Assembly: GCA_937901285.1 (NCBI GenBank)
Contig: CALCHI010000005.1
Location: forward strand, 1 to 22,312
Origin: UBA8437 sp003445035
Lineage (GTDB): Bacteria > Planctomycetota > Planctomycetia > Planctomycetales > Planctomycetaceae
Direction: 5' to 3'
DNA: 22,312 bases
Shown: positions 14,810-22,312 of the stretch, one piece after another
Position numbering within the stretch: the first letter of the stretch is position 1
Layout of the letters: each line of letters begins with the position of its first letter
The notes under the pieces: generated by a model
Told to the model about the DNA's origin: nothing
What the model saw: only the letters and a program-made list of their open reading frames with translations
The model's database searches: none
Program-made: the position numbers and the translations under genes

Positions 14810-15844
14810 CTAGACAGTCTCCCCAGGCCGCGTCGCACGGTCGCGGTACTGGTGACTGGCCTGACGCAATTGCCGCTTCTCGTCGTCGTTGAGTGCGTCA
14901 AATCCGCAACGATGGACCTTCTTCAACAAAACGTCGACACGTTGCTCGACCTCCCGTTGACGCTCTTCCTCTTGTTCTTCCGCCAACCGCATTTCGTTCT
15001 GCTGGTGTCCCCACGGTTCCCCGACACCATCCTCGGACTCGATCGACGCGTAGTTCTCGACCACCTCATCGAGTGACAACTCGTAATCCAGCAGGGCGGT
15101 TTCGAGTTCATCGACCGCACGCCGGCTGGCAATCTCATCAAGATTCAGCACCAAGATCACTGCCCCCAGTCCGACCACCCAGGTTCCGTGCCAGCCGGGC
15201 TGATCGACCAACATCCCGGTCGCAACCAACCCCACACCAACCAGGGCCCCCAGTCTCAAGAAGAGATCAGCAGCCGTTTCTTTCGACAGGTAGTCCGACA
15301 GTGTCCACTCGAGAAGCCGCCCGACATCAAACGGATGAACCGGCAACAGGTTGATCAGCAGCAGTGCCCAGTTGACCGTGAACAGCATCAGGATCACCGC
15401 TTGTGCCAGGCCCGCACCCCCGGCGAGTGTCATCGTTGGCCAACCGGAGAATGGGACGAGGGCGGCGGGCATCAGGCCCGCCCGCCAGACGGCCGCGCCG
15501 GTGACAACACAGACCAGTGCATGAACTCCCGGACCGGCCAGTGCGGCCAGCACCTGCCCGCGGGTCGTCATCGCCGGCTGGACGAAAGCCAGGCCACCAA
15601 GCGGCCATGCCAGGATTTCATCACCCCAGCCTCCCGTCACACGCGCCACCCACACACGGGCGATTTCGTGCAGCAGCACGCTGATGAACAACACCATTGT
15701 CGCCAACAGGCCCAGCGACCAGCCTTCCAACTGCCCGCACAGCACCGCAACTGCCAGTAAAAACCACACGCTCACAGACACGCGGATCCCGGACCACGTC
15801 CCGATCGGGATCGACCACACCAACGGTCTGAAATGCCTGGACAT
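14810..15844 (-). CDS. site-2 protease (M50) homologue with altered active site, probable pseudoprotease
   Basis: 344 residues from ATG 15844. The fold is recognised from several membrane segments, 'LLHEIARVWVAR..GG' (57-71), 'WPLGGLA' (80-86), 'LAGPGVH' (102-108) and 'NLLPVHPFDVGR' (165-176). Active S2P enzymes have HExxH, AGPxxN and a 'P.DGG' motif. Here the second zinc histidine is Arg63, the asparagine is His108, and the first glycine of DGG is Val174. His59, Glu60 and Asp173 are kept. Cleavage activity is therefore doubtful unless another residue supplies the ligand. A charged linker (about 255-300, 'EEQEEERQREVEQR') leads to a C-terminal module (301-336) shared with the rhomboid protein. 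The open frame extends to 16009, but it would run into the methyltransferase gene and adds an arginine-rich stretch, so 15844 is chosen; the ribosome site is weak. Confidence 0.8.
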   Translation of the reverse strand: MSRHFRPLVWSIPIGTWSGIRVSVSVWFLLAVAVLCGQLEGWSLGLLATMVLFISVLLHEIARVWVARVTGGWGDEILAWPLGGLAFVQPAMTTRGQVLAALAGPGVHALVCVVTGAAVWRAGLMPAALVPFSGWPTMTLAGGAGLAQAVILMLFTVNWALLLINLLPVHPFDVGRLLEWTLSDYLSKETAADLFLRLGALVGVGLVATGMLVDQPGWHGTWVVGLGAVILVLNLDEIASRRAVDELETALLDYELSLDEVVENYASIESEDGVGEPWGHQQNEMRLAEEQEEERQREVEQRVDVLLKKVHRCGFDALNDDEKRQLRQASHQYRDRATRPGETV

Positions 15845-15983
15845 TTGCTTGTATCGCTTCCGCGGCGTCCGGTGCGATCTCGCCAACGATTGGACTCGGA
15901 CCACGCCAACGGCCCGGCGGACAAATCGTATCAACCGGCAACGGTTTTGGGAAACACCCCCGATCCGCGATTTTCTCGCCGGA

Positions 15984-16928
15984 TCAGCAACAGTCACCAC
16001 CAGGGTCACAGCATGAGGATTCGTCCTGCGGCATGATAGCGGGCAACTCGATGGAATCGAAAAGTGTGCCGGGCCGCTCCGGGGAAACCGCTCGCACCGT
16101 CACACTGCGAAACTCGATCCCTTCGACGACCGTCCACGGCTCCGACTGCCGCTGCACCACTTCGACCTCCACCAGCCCTTCCGCCGCAAATGCTTTCAGG
16201 AACCGATCTTCCCTGAAAGCACCGCTGACACACCCGCTCCATAGTGCCAAATCCTGTTGCATGTGTTCAGGGACGTCGCTGTCGGAAACGATATCGCTGA
16301 TCACGGCTCGACCACCCGGCTTCAGAACCCGAGCCACTTCCCCAAACAACTTCCGGCGATCACCAGGGTGAACCAGATTCAGCACGCAATTGGAAACAAC
16401 AATGTCGATCGAACTGTCAGCCACCAGTGGTTGCTCAACCCGCCATCCGCGGATCATCTCTTCCATCTGTTGCCACCCGGCCAGATCCGAAATCACCTGC
16501 CCACCGAACCAATGGTCAAGTCGTTCGAGATCCAGGGACAGGTCTTGAATCCGTGCCTTCAGGAAGCACACATTGTCAAAACCAATGGCCTCGGCGACGT
16601 CCTTCTGGGCTCCCCGAGCCAGGGCCAACATCTCATCGTTGGCGTCGACACCAATCACCCGGCCCGTGCTGCCGACGACCTGTGAAGCGATGAAGCACGT
16701 CTTGCCGCTTCCGGACCCCAGGTCCAGAACGACATCCCCGCTTCGGACGTGGCGACTGGGATCCCCGCAACCGTAGTCCCGCTGAATCACCTCGTCGGGA
16801 ATCACCGACAGCAAGGCCGGGTCGTACGCAACGGCACAACACAAAGCCGGCTCAACCACACGTGCTGCAGCGGCGTATCGACTCGCCACCGCCGCTTCGA
16901 CCGACGCCTCCTGTTCCTGTCTTGTCAT
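15984..16928 (-). CDS. arsM: arsenite S-adenosylmethyltransferase-like protein (ArsM)
   Basis: 314 residues. A class I methyltransferase core starts at 'VVLDLGSGSGK' (66-76) with the acidic loop 'GVDANDEM' (93-100). The cysteines that bind As(III) in characterised ArsM enzymes have counterparts: C30/C31, C54 in 'YGCG', C181 in 'VVSNCVLNLV', and C233 in 'SGCVSGA'. It should therefore transfer methyl groups from SAM to trivalent arsenic in the cytoplasm, giving methylarsenicals. The C-terminus ends in paired cysteines 'SSCCDPGGDCC', a likely metalloid-binding tail. ATG 16928 has GGAG (complement of 16936-16939) seven bases upstream; a GTG at 16931 is an alternative. No arsR, arsB, arsC or arsS gene is in the window. 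A related methyltransferase with another thiol-reactive substrate remains possible. Confidence 0.75.
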   Translation of the reverse strand: MTRQEQEASVEAAVASRYAAAARVVEPALCCAVAYDPALLSVIPDEVIQRDYGCGDPSRHVRSGDVVLDLGSGSGKTCFIASQVVGSTGRVIGVDANDEMLALARGAQKDVAEAIGFDNVCFLKARIQDLSLDLERLDHWFGGQVISDLAGWQQMEEMIRGWRVEQPLVADSSIDIVVSNCVLNLVHPGDRRKLFGEVARVLKPGGRAVISDIVSDSDVPEHMQQDLALWSGCVSGAFREDRFLKAFAAEGLVEVEVVQRQSEPWTVVEGIEFRSVTVRAVSPERPGTLFDSIELPAIMPQDESSCCDPGGDCC

Positions 16929-16972
16929 CACCGGGCTCCAATCACCATTCCACGTCTATCTCGCCGGAGCGG

Positions 16973-16978
16973 ATTATA
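16973..16978 (-). promoter_or_regulatory. -10 element for the arsM-like gene
   Basis: A perfect TATAAT on the minus strand, 44 bases before the ATG at 16928. No good -35 occurs at 16-18 bases; a TTGTAC (complement of 16992-16997) is only 13 bases away. No inverted repeat resembling an ArsR operator was seen around it. Confidence 0.45.
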
Positions 16979-17015
16979 ACGTTCCGCGGCCGTACAACAC
17001 CCCACTGGCCACTCC

Positions 17016-17036
17016 GGATGTCTCCGTGCTATTCTG
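17016..17036 (+). repeat. second copy of a 21-base upstream element (first copy 13792-13812)
   Basis: This element matches 13792-13812 at 17 of 21 positions, sharing GGATG, CTCCGT and ATTCTG blocks in the same order and spacing. Both copies lie on the plus strand 48-59 bases before a start codon of a membrane protein gene. It may be a promoter core or a regulator site; two copies in 22 kb are too few to define it. Confidence 0.35.
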
Positions 17037-17095
17037 GCGACAGACCCGCACGGCGAGACCAACTCGGACCGGTTTCCACCAGAAAGACGAGACCC

Positions 17096-19579
17096 ATGGA
17101 TCTGCCCAGTTGTCCCTCTTGTGGCCAGTCGGTTCTTGATGACGACGCCACCGACTGCCCCTTCTGCGGTGCCACGATGAGCGGGGGCAGTCCACCAGCC
17201 GCCACCGTGCCTCCCGAGAACACGACTCCACCGGACGGTGTTGCGTCCGACACGCCCCCTGCCGAGCCCGCCGATGTTTCAAAAGAGAATGATCCATTCG
17301 CAGTCGACCCTTCGGTCACTCACCGTGCCATCCCTGCCGCACCCAAACCGACTCAGAAAAGATCCTGGCGGGTCAGTTGCCCGATGTGCGAAACACCCGG
17401 ATTTGTTCCTCGCCAGGCTGCAGGCCGCGAGGTCAAGTGCGCCAACCCCGAATGCCTGGTGCCGATTTTCACGGCGCCGGCAGGCAAATCCGCATCAAAA
17501 CCCGACGAGTCGGTATCGGCAGCCGACGACGACACTCAGGCCGGGGGCAAAGGGACCCTGATCGCGCTGATGCTGCTTGTGGCCGCCGGCGCTGCAGGTG
17601 GCGGCTTTTGGTATTTCAACAACATTCCGCCGAAAACGTCGGAACCGGGAATCACTGCCGGGAACGTTCAATCCGGATTTGGCCCGACTGACACACCCGC
17701 CGTCGTGTCCGCCACTCCTCCGGAGAACAACCCGGTCAAGGCGGCGTCCGATGTCCCCCCCAAGGAAGAAAGTGACGGAATTTCAATTGCCCTGATCCGC
17801 AAGCAGGCCCCGGGGTTGATGATCGCCGCTGCCCAGGAACGTGAAGACAATCGCAGCAAACCGTTTTGCCGCCAGTTGACGGCCGAGTTTTTCGCCAGCG
17901 TCGGACAAGTCGACCAGGCGCTGGCAGAATTGAAGCAACTGACACAGGTCGGTCCCGACCTTCCACACCTTCACATCACAACCCTGGTCGACCTCTGGCA
18001 ACATAAGCAGGGGTCGGCCCCGGCTTCCCCTGGCCCTCAACTGAACGAGGCCGTCCAACGATCGTCCAACCTCACGGCCACGGACCCGTTCGCTGTCGAC
18101 GTGATCCAGGCCCTCGGTTGTGCGCTGGTCGCCTCGGGACAAACCGCTCTCGCCGAGACGACCATCCAGAGGCTCTGGACTCCCGGCCTCGCACAACGTT
18201 TGCGGCTGGACCAGTTGCAGTGCCGCCAGTCGGGCACCTTCACCCTGTCTGCCAACAACACGTGGCCCGTGTCACTTGATGACGAATCGAATCCCGAACC
18301 GTTGCTCATCGCTGGACTTGTCGCCGCTGGCCATTCCGAGGCAGCCCTGGCGTGGGCTCGTCGAAAAACAACCTTGTCCGAGCGATCCGAACTCATCGTG
18401 GCCTGGGCGGTCGGGATGAAGACAAAGGCCGAGGCCGCTGCCGTCGAGAAGCTCAGCACGTCTCTTGCCGACGAAGACCCCGCGATCAGGGCTGTGGTTC
18501 TGGCCCGAATGGCGTTTGTCGACGCAGCCGCCAAGAGTCCGACTGCCTCCGAATCAATCACCCTCGCCACTCAGGCTCTCGAGTCGTGTGTGGCCCCACG
18601 GGTCGTCTCTCTTGGTGAAATCAAGCAACTCTATCGCACCGCGATCGACGACGTCTCTCGCTGGCGGCTCAAAGCCCAGGCGCAAGCCGACTTGATCGGT
18701 GCCCTGAATCTCAGTGGCCAACTCGAAAAGGCTCGAAAGCTGTTTCACGACGCGCTGGCATCGGCGAGATCGCTGGGACCGGGTCGGGATGACATCGCAC
18801 AGAGGCTCAAGTCAACCCGATCCCAGGGCAATGCTGGCCTGATTCAACAGATGAAGAGTTCGCTGGAACTCACCAGCGACGATGCCGCCCTTCAGGCTGG
18901 GCAGCAGTACGTCAAGAAGTGTCAGGAATGGCTGACTCTTGCCGACCAACGTGCCCGCTACCTGGACCAGATCCACCGCTGGGGCATCGCTCACGGCCTG
19001 GGCAGCGAATCCTGGAAGGACATCCGGGAGCGTGGGTTGACCGGTGACCTTTCAATACGCGATCCGTTCACCTCGTCGACACTCCCCTCATTTCTTTTCC
19101 TGAGTTTTCAGGCCGCCGGAAACACGAATGCCACCGGCCTGATGAACCAGTTCCTGCCCGCCGGGTTGCCGATCGATACGAATGAACAACTCAGGCTACG
19201 GACAGGGACCGCCCTGTCCTCCGGAGACCTCCAGGCCGTCGTTCAGGCCGTCAGGGCCGACAGCAATGCCCGTCGGGATCGCGACTCCCGGTTTGCTCGA
19301 CGTCGCATTCTCTTCGAACTGGTCGGTATCGCCGCAAGCTCGGAATACCCTCAGCGAGCCTTGACCCTGGTCGCGTCAATTCGCGACCCACGACTGGCGA
19401 TCTGGCAAGAAGAAGCTTACCTGCTTCTCGCTGCACAACTGGCCGCCAACGGCCGGCACGCCATCGCCTGGAAGTACGCCACCAACGGTAATCGCAAGCC
19501 GACTGAACGAGTTGCACTGATCACCGGGCTCCTCGAAGGACTTAACTCCCTGGCCCCGCAAACGGCACCGGGAACCTAG
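17096..19579 (+). CDS. zinc-ribbon membrane protein with long helical-repeat domain, function unknown
   Basis: 827 residues from ATG 17096. Two four-cysteine zinc-binding motifs come first: 'CPSC...CPFC' (C6, C9, C21, C24), then a second with C95, C98, C115 and C120. They are separated by a Pro/Ala/Thr-rich linker. One membrane helix (about 153-175) follows, then a Pro-rich spacer and a long alpha-helical region (about 225-820). Repeated Ala/Leu helix pairs there ('VDQALAELKQLTQ', 'LAETTIQRLW', 'LEKARKLFHDALASAR') suggest a TPR-like solenoid. Topology would place the zinc motifs in the cytoplasm and the solenoid in the periplasm. The frame is open back to 16862, but that extension overlaps the divergent arsM start and its promoter and lacks domain features. 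The architecture suggests a scaffold; no function is claimed. Confidence 0.75.
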   Translation: MDLPSCPSCGQSVLDDDATDCPFCGATMSGGSPPAATVPPENTTPPDGVASDTPPAEPADVSKENDPFAVDPSVTHRAIPAAPKPTQKRSWRVSCPMCETPGFVPRQAAGREVKCANPECLVPIFTAPAGKSASKPDESVSAADDDTQAGGKGTLIALMLLVAAGAAGGGFWYFNNIPPKTSEPGITAGNVQSGFGPTDTPAVVSATPPENNPVKAASDVPPKEESDGISIALIRKQAPGLMIAAAQEREDNRSKPFCRQLTAEFFASVGQVDQALAELKQLTQVGPDLPHLHITTLVDLWQHKQGSAPASPGPQLNEAVQRSSNLTATDPFAVDVIQALGCALVASGQTALAETTIQRLWTPGLAQRLRLDQLQCRQSGTFTLSANNTWPVSLDDESNPEPLLIAGLVAAGHSEAALAWARRKTTLSERSELIVAWAVGMKTKAEAAAVEKLSTSLADEDPAIRAVVLARMAFVDAAAKSPTASESITLATQALESCVAPRVVSLGEIKQLYRTAIDDVSRWRLKAQAQADLIGALNLSGQLEKARKLFHDALASARSLGPGRDDIAQRLKSTRSQGNAGLIQQMKSSLELTSDDAALQAGQQYVKKCQEWLTLADQRARYLDQIHRWGIAHGLGSESWKDIRERGLTGDLSIRDPFTSSTLPSFLFLSFQAAGNTNATGLMNQFLPAGLPIDTNEQLRLRTGTALSSGDLQAVVQAVRADSNARRDRDSRFARRRILFELVGIAASSEYPQRALTLVASIRDPRLAIWQEEAYLLLAAQLAANGRHAIAWKYATNGNRKPTERVALITGLLEGLNSLAPQTAPGT

Positions 19580-19734
19580 GTAATCTGGGCGACCCGCTCC
19601 GCTTGGGACATCCCTCTGGTTTTGAGCGATCAGGTGATGTGACCGTTCCAGTGTTCAAGACGACACCGGCCAGATTCCGAAGTCCCCAGAGGTGATTCTG
19701 TTGATTGCCGACTTTCGACGTTCCTGCACTTAGC

Positions 19735-19762
19735 TTGCACGACGGCCGAGTCGCCTTAGAAT
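19735..19762 (+). promoter_or_regulatory. possible promoter for the secreted protein gene
   Basis: TTGCAC (19735-19740) and TAGAAT (19757-19762) are 16 bases apart in the 268-base gap between 19580 and 19847, the longest gene-free stretch in the window. The -35 is a weak match and the -10 is fair. Nothing else was recognised in the gap. Confidence 0.35.
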
Positions 19763-19834
19763 CAGCAGCGATTCCACCGGATGTCTCGCGCACGCGGCGA
19801 CCGACAGACCACCGCAGATTCCCGCTCACCGCCA

Positions 19835-19841
19835 GAAGGAG
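19835..19841 (+). promoter_or_regulatory. strong ribosome-binding site fixing a GTG start
   Basis: GAAGGAG lies six bases before the GTG at 19848, close to the ideal Shine-Dalgarno sequence and spacing. It supports the non-ATG start, which also gives a clean signal peptide. Confidence 0.65.
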
Positions 19842-19847
19842 TGCGAA

Positions 19848-21509
19848 GTGCCCCGCCCCACACGCATCCTCTCGTCACTTCTGTTGCTCTTCTCACTCGC
19901 CCTGCCAAGCCCGGCCCAGGCCCAGGAGCGTGCCGCGAACGTCGGCGCCGTCCTCCACAGTGCCAACCAGGTCCTCGCCGACCTCAAGTTGATTCTGGAC
20001 CTGACGACCAAGACCGAGAAAAAGCAGTGGGAGAACATCGAAGGGATCATCGAGACATTTCTGTTCGGTATCGATCGCAAGAAGCCCCTCGGCATCAAGG
20101 TGATCCTCGGCGGTGACGAAGAGCGGTTCCAGTTTGCCCTGCCTCTCACAAGCCTCAAGGAGTTCGTCGACGAAAATCTCGGGGGGTTCGAGATCACTTC
20201 CCGCAGGGTCGGGCCCGGGCTCTACAAACTCAGTGAACAGAAAGAGACGCTCGCCTACATGCGTCACTCGAAGGGTTATGTGTCGATCAGTGAACATCGA
20301 GCCGAGGTCTCCGTTGTCGCCGACCCGCGTCGCACGATGGCCGACCTGCTCGCCAAGAAATACTCGCTGGCCGCCACCATCAACAACTCTGCCAGCCAGC
20401 AGGCCGCCCGCCGCAAGTCCTTTGGGCCCATCCGAGCCAATCTGCTGGCCGCACTAAAGGCCAAGAAGGGCGAATCAGCAGATGACCTGGCCCTGAAAAA
20501 GACACTGCTGAAATTTGAACTCGGTGAAGCCGAAAGATTCCTCGTCGAATCCCAATCTCTAACCGCGGGATTCCGTATCGATCCCGAGACAACACAGGCG
20601 ACCCTCGATATCGACCTGACCGCAATCGCCGGCAGCGGACTCGACATGTCCATCCAGGGCCTCTCCACCACTCCAAGCCACTTCGCCGGTATCCCCCGGG
20701 CCAAGACCGCCATCCTCTCGGGCCGTATCCACCATCCTCTGGACAGTTTCCGACGAACCGGACTGCAGGGCGTGCTGTCAGCTGCTCGCAACGCGATCCA
20801 CGGTGACATCCAGAGAAAGACCGCGGCCACCGCCGATCAGAAGGCGGCCAGCACCACGGTGCTTGACACGGTTGTCGCCGTCATCCAATCGGCGGTCACC
20901 AAAGGCCTGCTCGACGGATTCATCGAGGTCCAGCCGGCAACGGGCGGAGTTAACGTGATGGTCGCCGCAATCCGGACCGTAGAAGGTGAACGTCTGCGAG
21001 CCGCTCTCGCGGCGGTCCCCAACTCGACATTCGCCACCAACATCACGCTCGACAGCACAAAAGCCGGTGACGTCATGATTCACCAGGTGGGCGTGCCCGT
21101 CGACCTGCAGTCCGACTTCGCCATTCTGTTTGGCGATTCACAATCCGTTCTGGTCGGAACCAGTGCCGACGCCGCGTGGTGTGCCGCCGGCCCCGGGGCT
21201 CTCGATGCCCTCAAGGCTGCGATCGCCAGTCACTCCACTCCCACCGACGCCCAGGCGGATCCCGTTTTCGTCGACCTGGCCGTCAAGGTTGGCCCCTGGC
21301 TGAAAGTCCTCGACAACCAACTCGGAGCTGACGACGGAGCGGCTGACCGCAAGTTGGCGATTAAGGCGTTTGCCAAAGGCAAGGACACGTTGCAGCTGCA
21401 ACTGCGTCGAGAGGGCAAACGCGTGTTGGGCCGCACCACGATCGGCACGGGCATCCTGCGATTTTTCGGCAAAAAGATGGCCGAGTTTTCGAAAGAGAAC
21501 TTCGAATAG
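19848..21509 (+). CDS. secreted protein, function unknown
   Basis: 553 residues starting at GTG, with a typical signal peptide (about 1-25, 'LLLLFSLALPSPAQA'). No recognised catalytic motif. The mature protein alternates helices with beta-rich blocks. Several stretches look like internally related sheets ('GIKVILGGDEERFQFALPL', 'ATLDIDLTAIAGSGLDMSI', 'GVNVMVAAIRTVEGERLRAAL'). Only one cysteine is present in the mature part, and it has many lysines and no C-terminal anchor, so it is probably soluble in the periplasm or exported. It converges on the SDR gene, with 18 bases between stops. Proteins of this kind are abundant as hypotheticals in planctomycetes; I do not know a role. Confidence 0.7.
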   Translation: MPRPTRILSSLLLLFSLALPSPAQAQERAANVGAVLHSANQVLADLKLILDLTTKTEKKQWENIEGIIETFLFGIDRKKPLGIKVILGGDEERFQFALPLTSLKEFVDENLGGFEITSRRVGPGLYKLSEQKETLAYMRHSKGYVSISEHRAEVSVVADPRRTMADLLAKKYSLAATINNSASQQAARRKSFGPIRANLLAALKAKKGESADDLALKKTLLKFELGEAERFLVESQSLTAGFRIDPETTQATLDIDLTAIAGSGLDMSIQGLSTTPSHFAGIPRAKTAILSGRIHHPLDSFRRTGLQGVLSAARNAIHGDIQRKTAATADQKAASTTVLDTVVAVIQSAVTKGLLDGFIEVQPATGGVNVMVAAIRTVEGERLRAALAAVPNSTFATNITLDSTKAGDVMIHQVGVPVDLQSDFAILFGDSQSVLVGTSADAAWCAAGPGALDALKAAIASHSTPTDAQADPVFVDLAVKVGPWLKVLDNQLGADDGAADRKLAIKAFAKGKDTLQLQLRREGKRVLGRTTIGTGILRFFGKKMAEFSKENFE

Positions 21510-21527
21510 CCCCCCGAACGGCCGCGA

Positions 21528-22307
21528 CTACGCCATGTTGATGCCGCCGCAAATGTTGTAGGCCTGCCCGGTAACCATTCGTCCGGCGTCGCTGGCCAGA
21601 TAGACGGCCATCGGCGCGATGTCCTCGGGCTCCAGTCGGCCACCGATTGGGGTCAGCCCCGATTCGTGATCCTCCAGGCCCCGCCCCAGTCGATCGGCGT
21701 CGTATTCGATCCGCTTGTCGTTCATCAGCGTTCGCACCGGCCCGGGACAGATGCAGTTGACGGTGACCCCCAGGGACGCGGTCTCCTGGGCAGCGGTTCT
21801 CATCAGGCCCAGCACTCCGTGCTTGCTGGCGGCATAAGCCGCGCCGTGCAGGCTACCGACCCGACTGTTGATCGACGCCACGGTGATCACGCGGCCCCAG
21901 CCCGCCTCGATCATCGCGGGCAGCGCGAGTTTCGTCAGCCGGTACGGAGCGTTCAGGTTCACTTCCAACGTCAATCTCCAGAAATCGTCATCAAACTCAA
22001 CCAACGGCTTCGGGTCCGAGCTACTTCCGACTCCCGCGTTGTTGACCAACACCTCAACGGTTCCGAGTGACTCGCCCACAGAGGCCAACAATGTCGCGGG
22101 CACGGCGGGATCCGACAGGTCCGCCGTGAAAGCCTCGGCCGTGCCCCCCGCTTCCCGGATTTCTCCGACAATCGATTCGAGTTCATCGGTCGAACGCGCG
22201 ACCGCGGCGACCTTGGCTCCTGCGGCCCCATACGCCTCGCAAATCGCTCGGCCGATCCCGCGCCCGGCCCCTGTCACCAACGCCACTCGCCCGCTCAATC
22301 CCTGCAT
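21528..22307 (-). CDS. SDR-family NAD(P)-dependent oxidoreductase (FabG-like)
   Basis: 259 residues, a complete classical short-chain dehydrogenase/reductase. The dinucleotide loop 'TGAGRGIG' is at 12-19 and 'NNAG' at 89-92. Catalytic residues are Asn117, Ser145, Tyr158 and Lys162, with the usual 13-residue Ser-Tyr spacing. The 'PGPVRT' loop is near 188-193, and the C-terminus 'TGQAYNICGGINMA' is typical. It reduces a ketone or oxidises an alcohol with NAD(P) in the cytoplasm. Arg38 just after the second strand ('AVARST') hints at NADP preference. Candidates include 3-oxoacyl-ACP reductase, hydroxybutyrate dehydrogenase or a sugar dehydrogenase; the sequence does not decide. The ATG at 22307 is five bases from the window edge, so its promoter and upstream neighbour are not visible. 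Confidence 0.9.
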   Translation of the reverse strand: MQGLSGRVALVTGAGRGIGRAICEAYGAAGAKVAAVARSTDELESIVGEIREAGGTAEAFTADLSDPAVPATLLASVGESLGTVEVLVNNAGVGSSSDPKPLVEFDDDFWRLTLEVNLNAPYRLTKLALPAMIEAGWGRVITVASINSRVGSLHGAAYAASKHGVLGLMRTAAQETASLGVTVNCICPGPVRTLMNDKRIEYDADRLGRGLEDHESGLTPIGGRLEPEDIAPMAVYLASDAGRMVTGQAYNICGGINMA

Positions 22308-22312
22308 GGTCT

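Noticed and set aside
16862..17095. 78-residue N-terminal extension of the zinc-ribbon protein
   Set aside because: Overlaps the start and promoter of the divergent arsM-like gene and is low-complexity; the zinc motif begins right after the ATG at 17096.
19612..19695. Inverted heptamer CCTCTGG / CCAGAGG in the 268-base gap
   Set aside because: Arms are short and about 70 bases apart, which is expected by chance.
1..22312. Search for CRISPR arrays, insertion sequences, tRNA/rRNA genes, phage genes and defence systems
   Set aside because: No direct-repeat arrays, transposase motifs, cloverleaf sequences or phage/defence proteins were recognised; coding style is uniform throughout.

Overview
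The window looks like a piece of a high-GC planctomycete chromosome (Planctomycetota). The reasons are: an ECF sigma factor of the planctomycete type overlapping a membrane-anchored Ser/Thr kinase; a secreted BamB/PQQ-like beta-propeller beginning with the phylum's familiar 'FRG..GDG' leader; a CxxCH protein; and several secreted or membrane proteins of the 'conserved planctomycete hypothetical' kind. Eighteen protein genes are supported (one truncated by the left edge). No RNA gene, insertion sequence, prophage, CRISPR array or attachment site was seen, and no gene-free stretch exceeds 300 bases. Coding density and codon use look uniform, so this reads as ordinary chromosome rather than an island.

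Layout. Bases 1-3472: end of a GT39-like membrane glycosyltransferase, a cytochrome c'-like protein, and a convergent secreted beta-propeller. Bases 3563-6107: a sedoheptulokinase-like FGGY kinase facing a GT9 heptosyltransferase-like enzyme. Bases 6218-8621: ECF sigma factor and six-TM protein kinase with overlapping reading frames, preceded by an ECF-like promoter. Bases 8776-10720: a secreted alpha/beta hydrolase convergent with a rhomboid protease. Bases 10821-14130: a coiled-coil membrane protein of unknown function, a YkgJ-type cysteine-cluster protein overlapping hisS, and a small membrane protein. Bases 14166-16928: a lipoprotein, a site-2-protease homologue and an ArsM arsenite methyltransferase, all on the minus strand. 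Bases 17096-22307: an 827-residue zinc-ribbon/TM/helical-repeat protein, a secreted protein of unknown function, and an SDR oxidoreductase.

Points that stand out. (1) The site-2-protease homologue carries HEIAR where the zinc-binding HExxH should be, with further changes at other conserved positions, so it may be a pseudoprotease. (2) The same short C-terminal module (DUF6576-like) ends both the rhomboid protease and this S2P homologue, two unrelated intramembrane protease folds. (3) A kinase predicted to make sedoheptulose 7-phosphate, the precursor of nucleotide-activated heptoses, sits next to a GT9 heptosyltransferase-like gene. (4) The sigma factor is preceded by a GGAATG-17-CGTCAA element resembling an ECF autoregulatory promoter. 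All functional statements are inferred from sequence reading alone; no database search was run.
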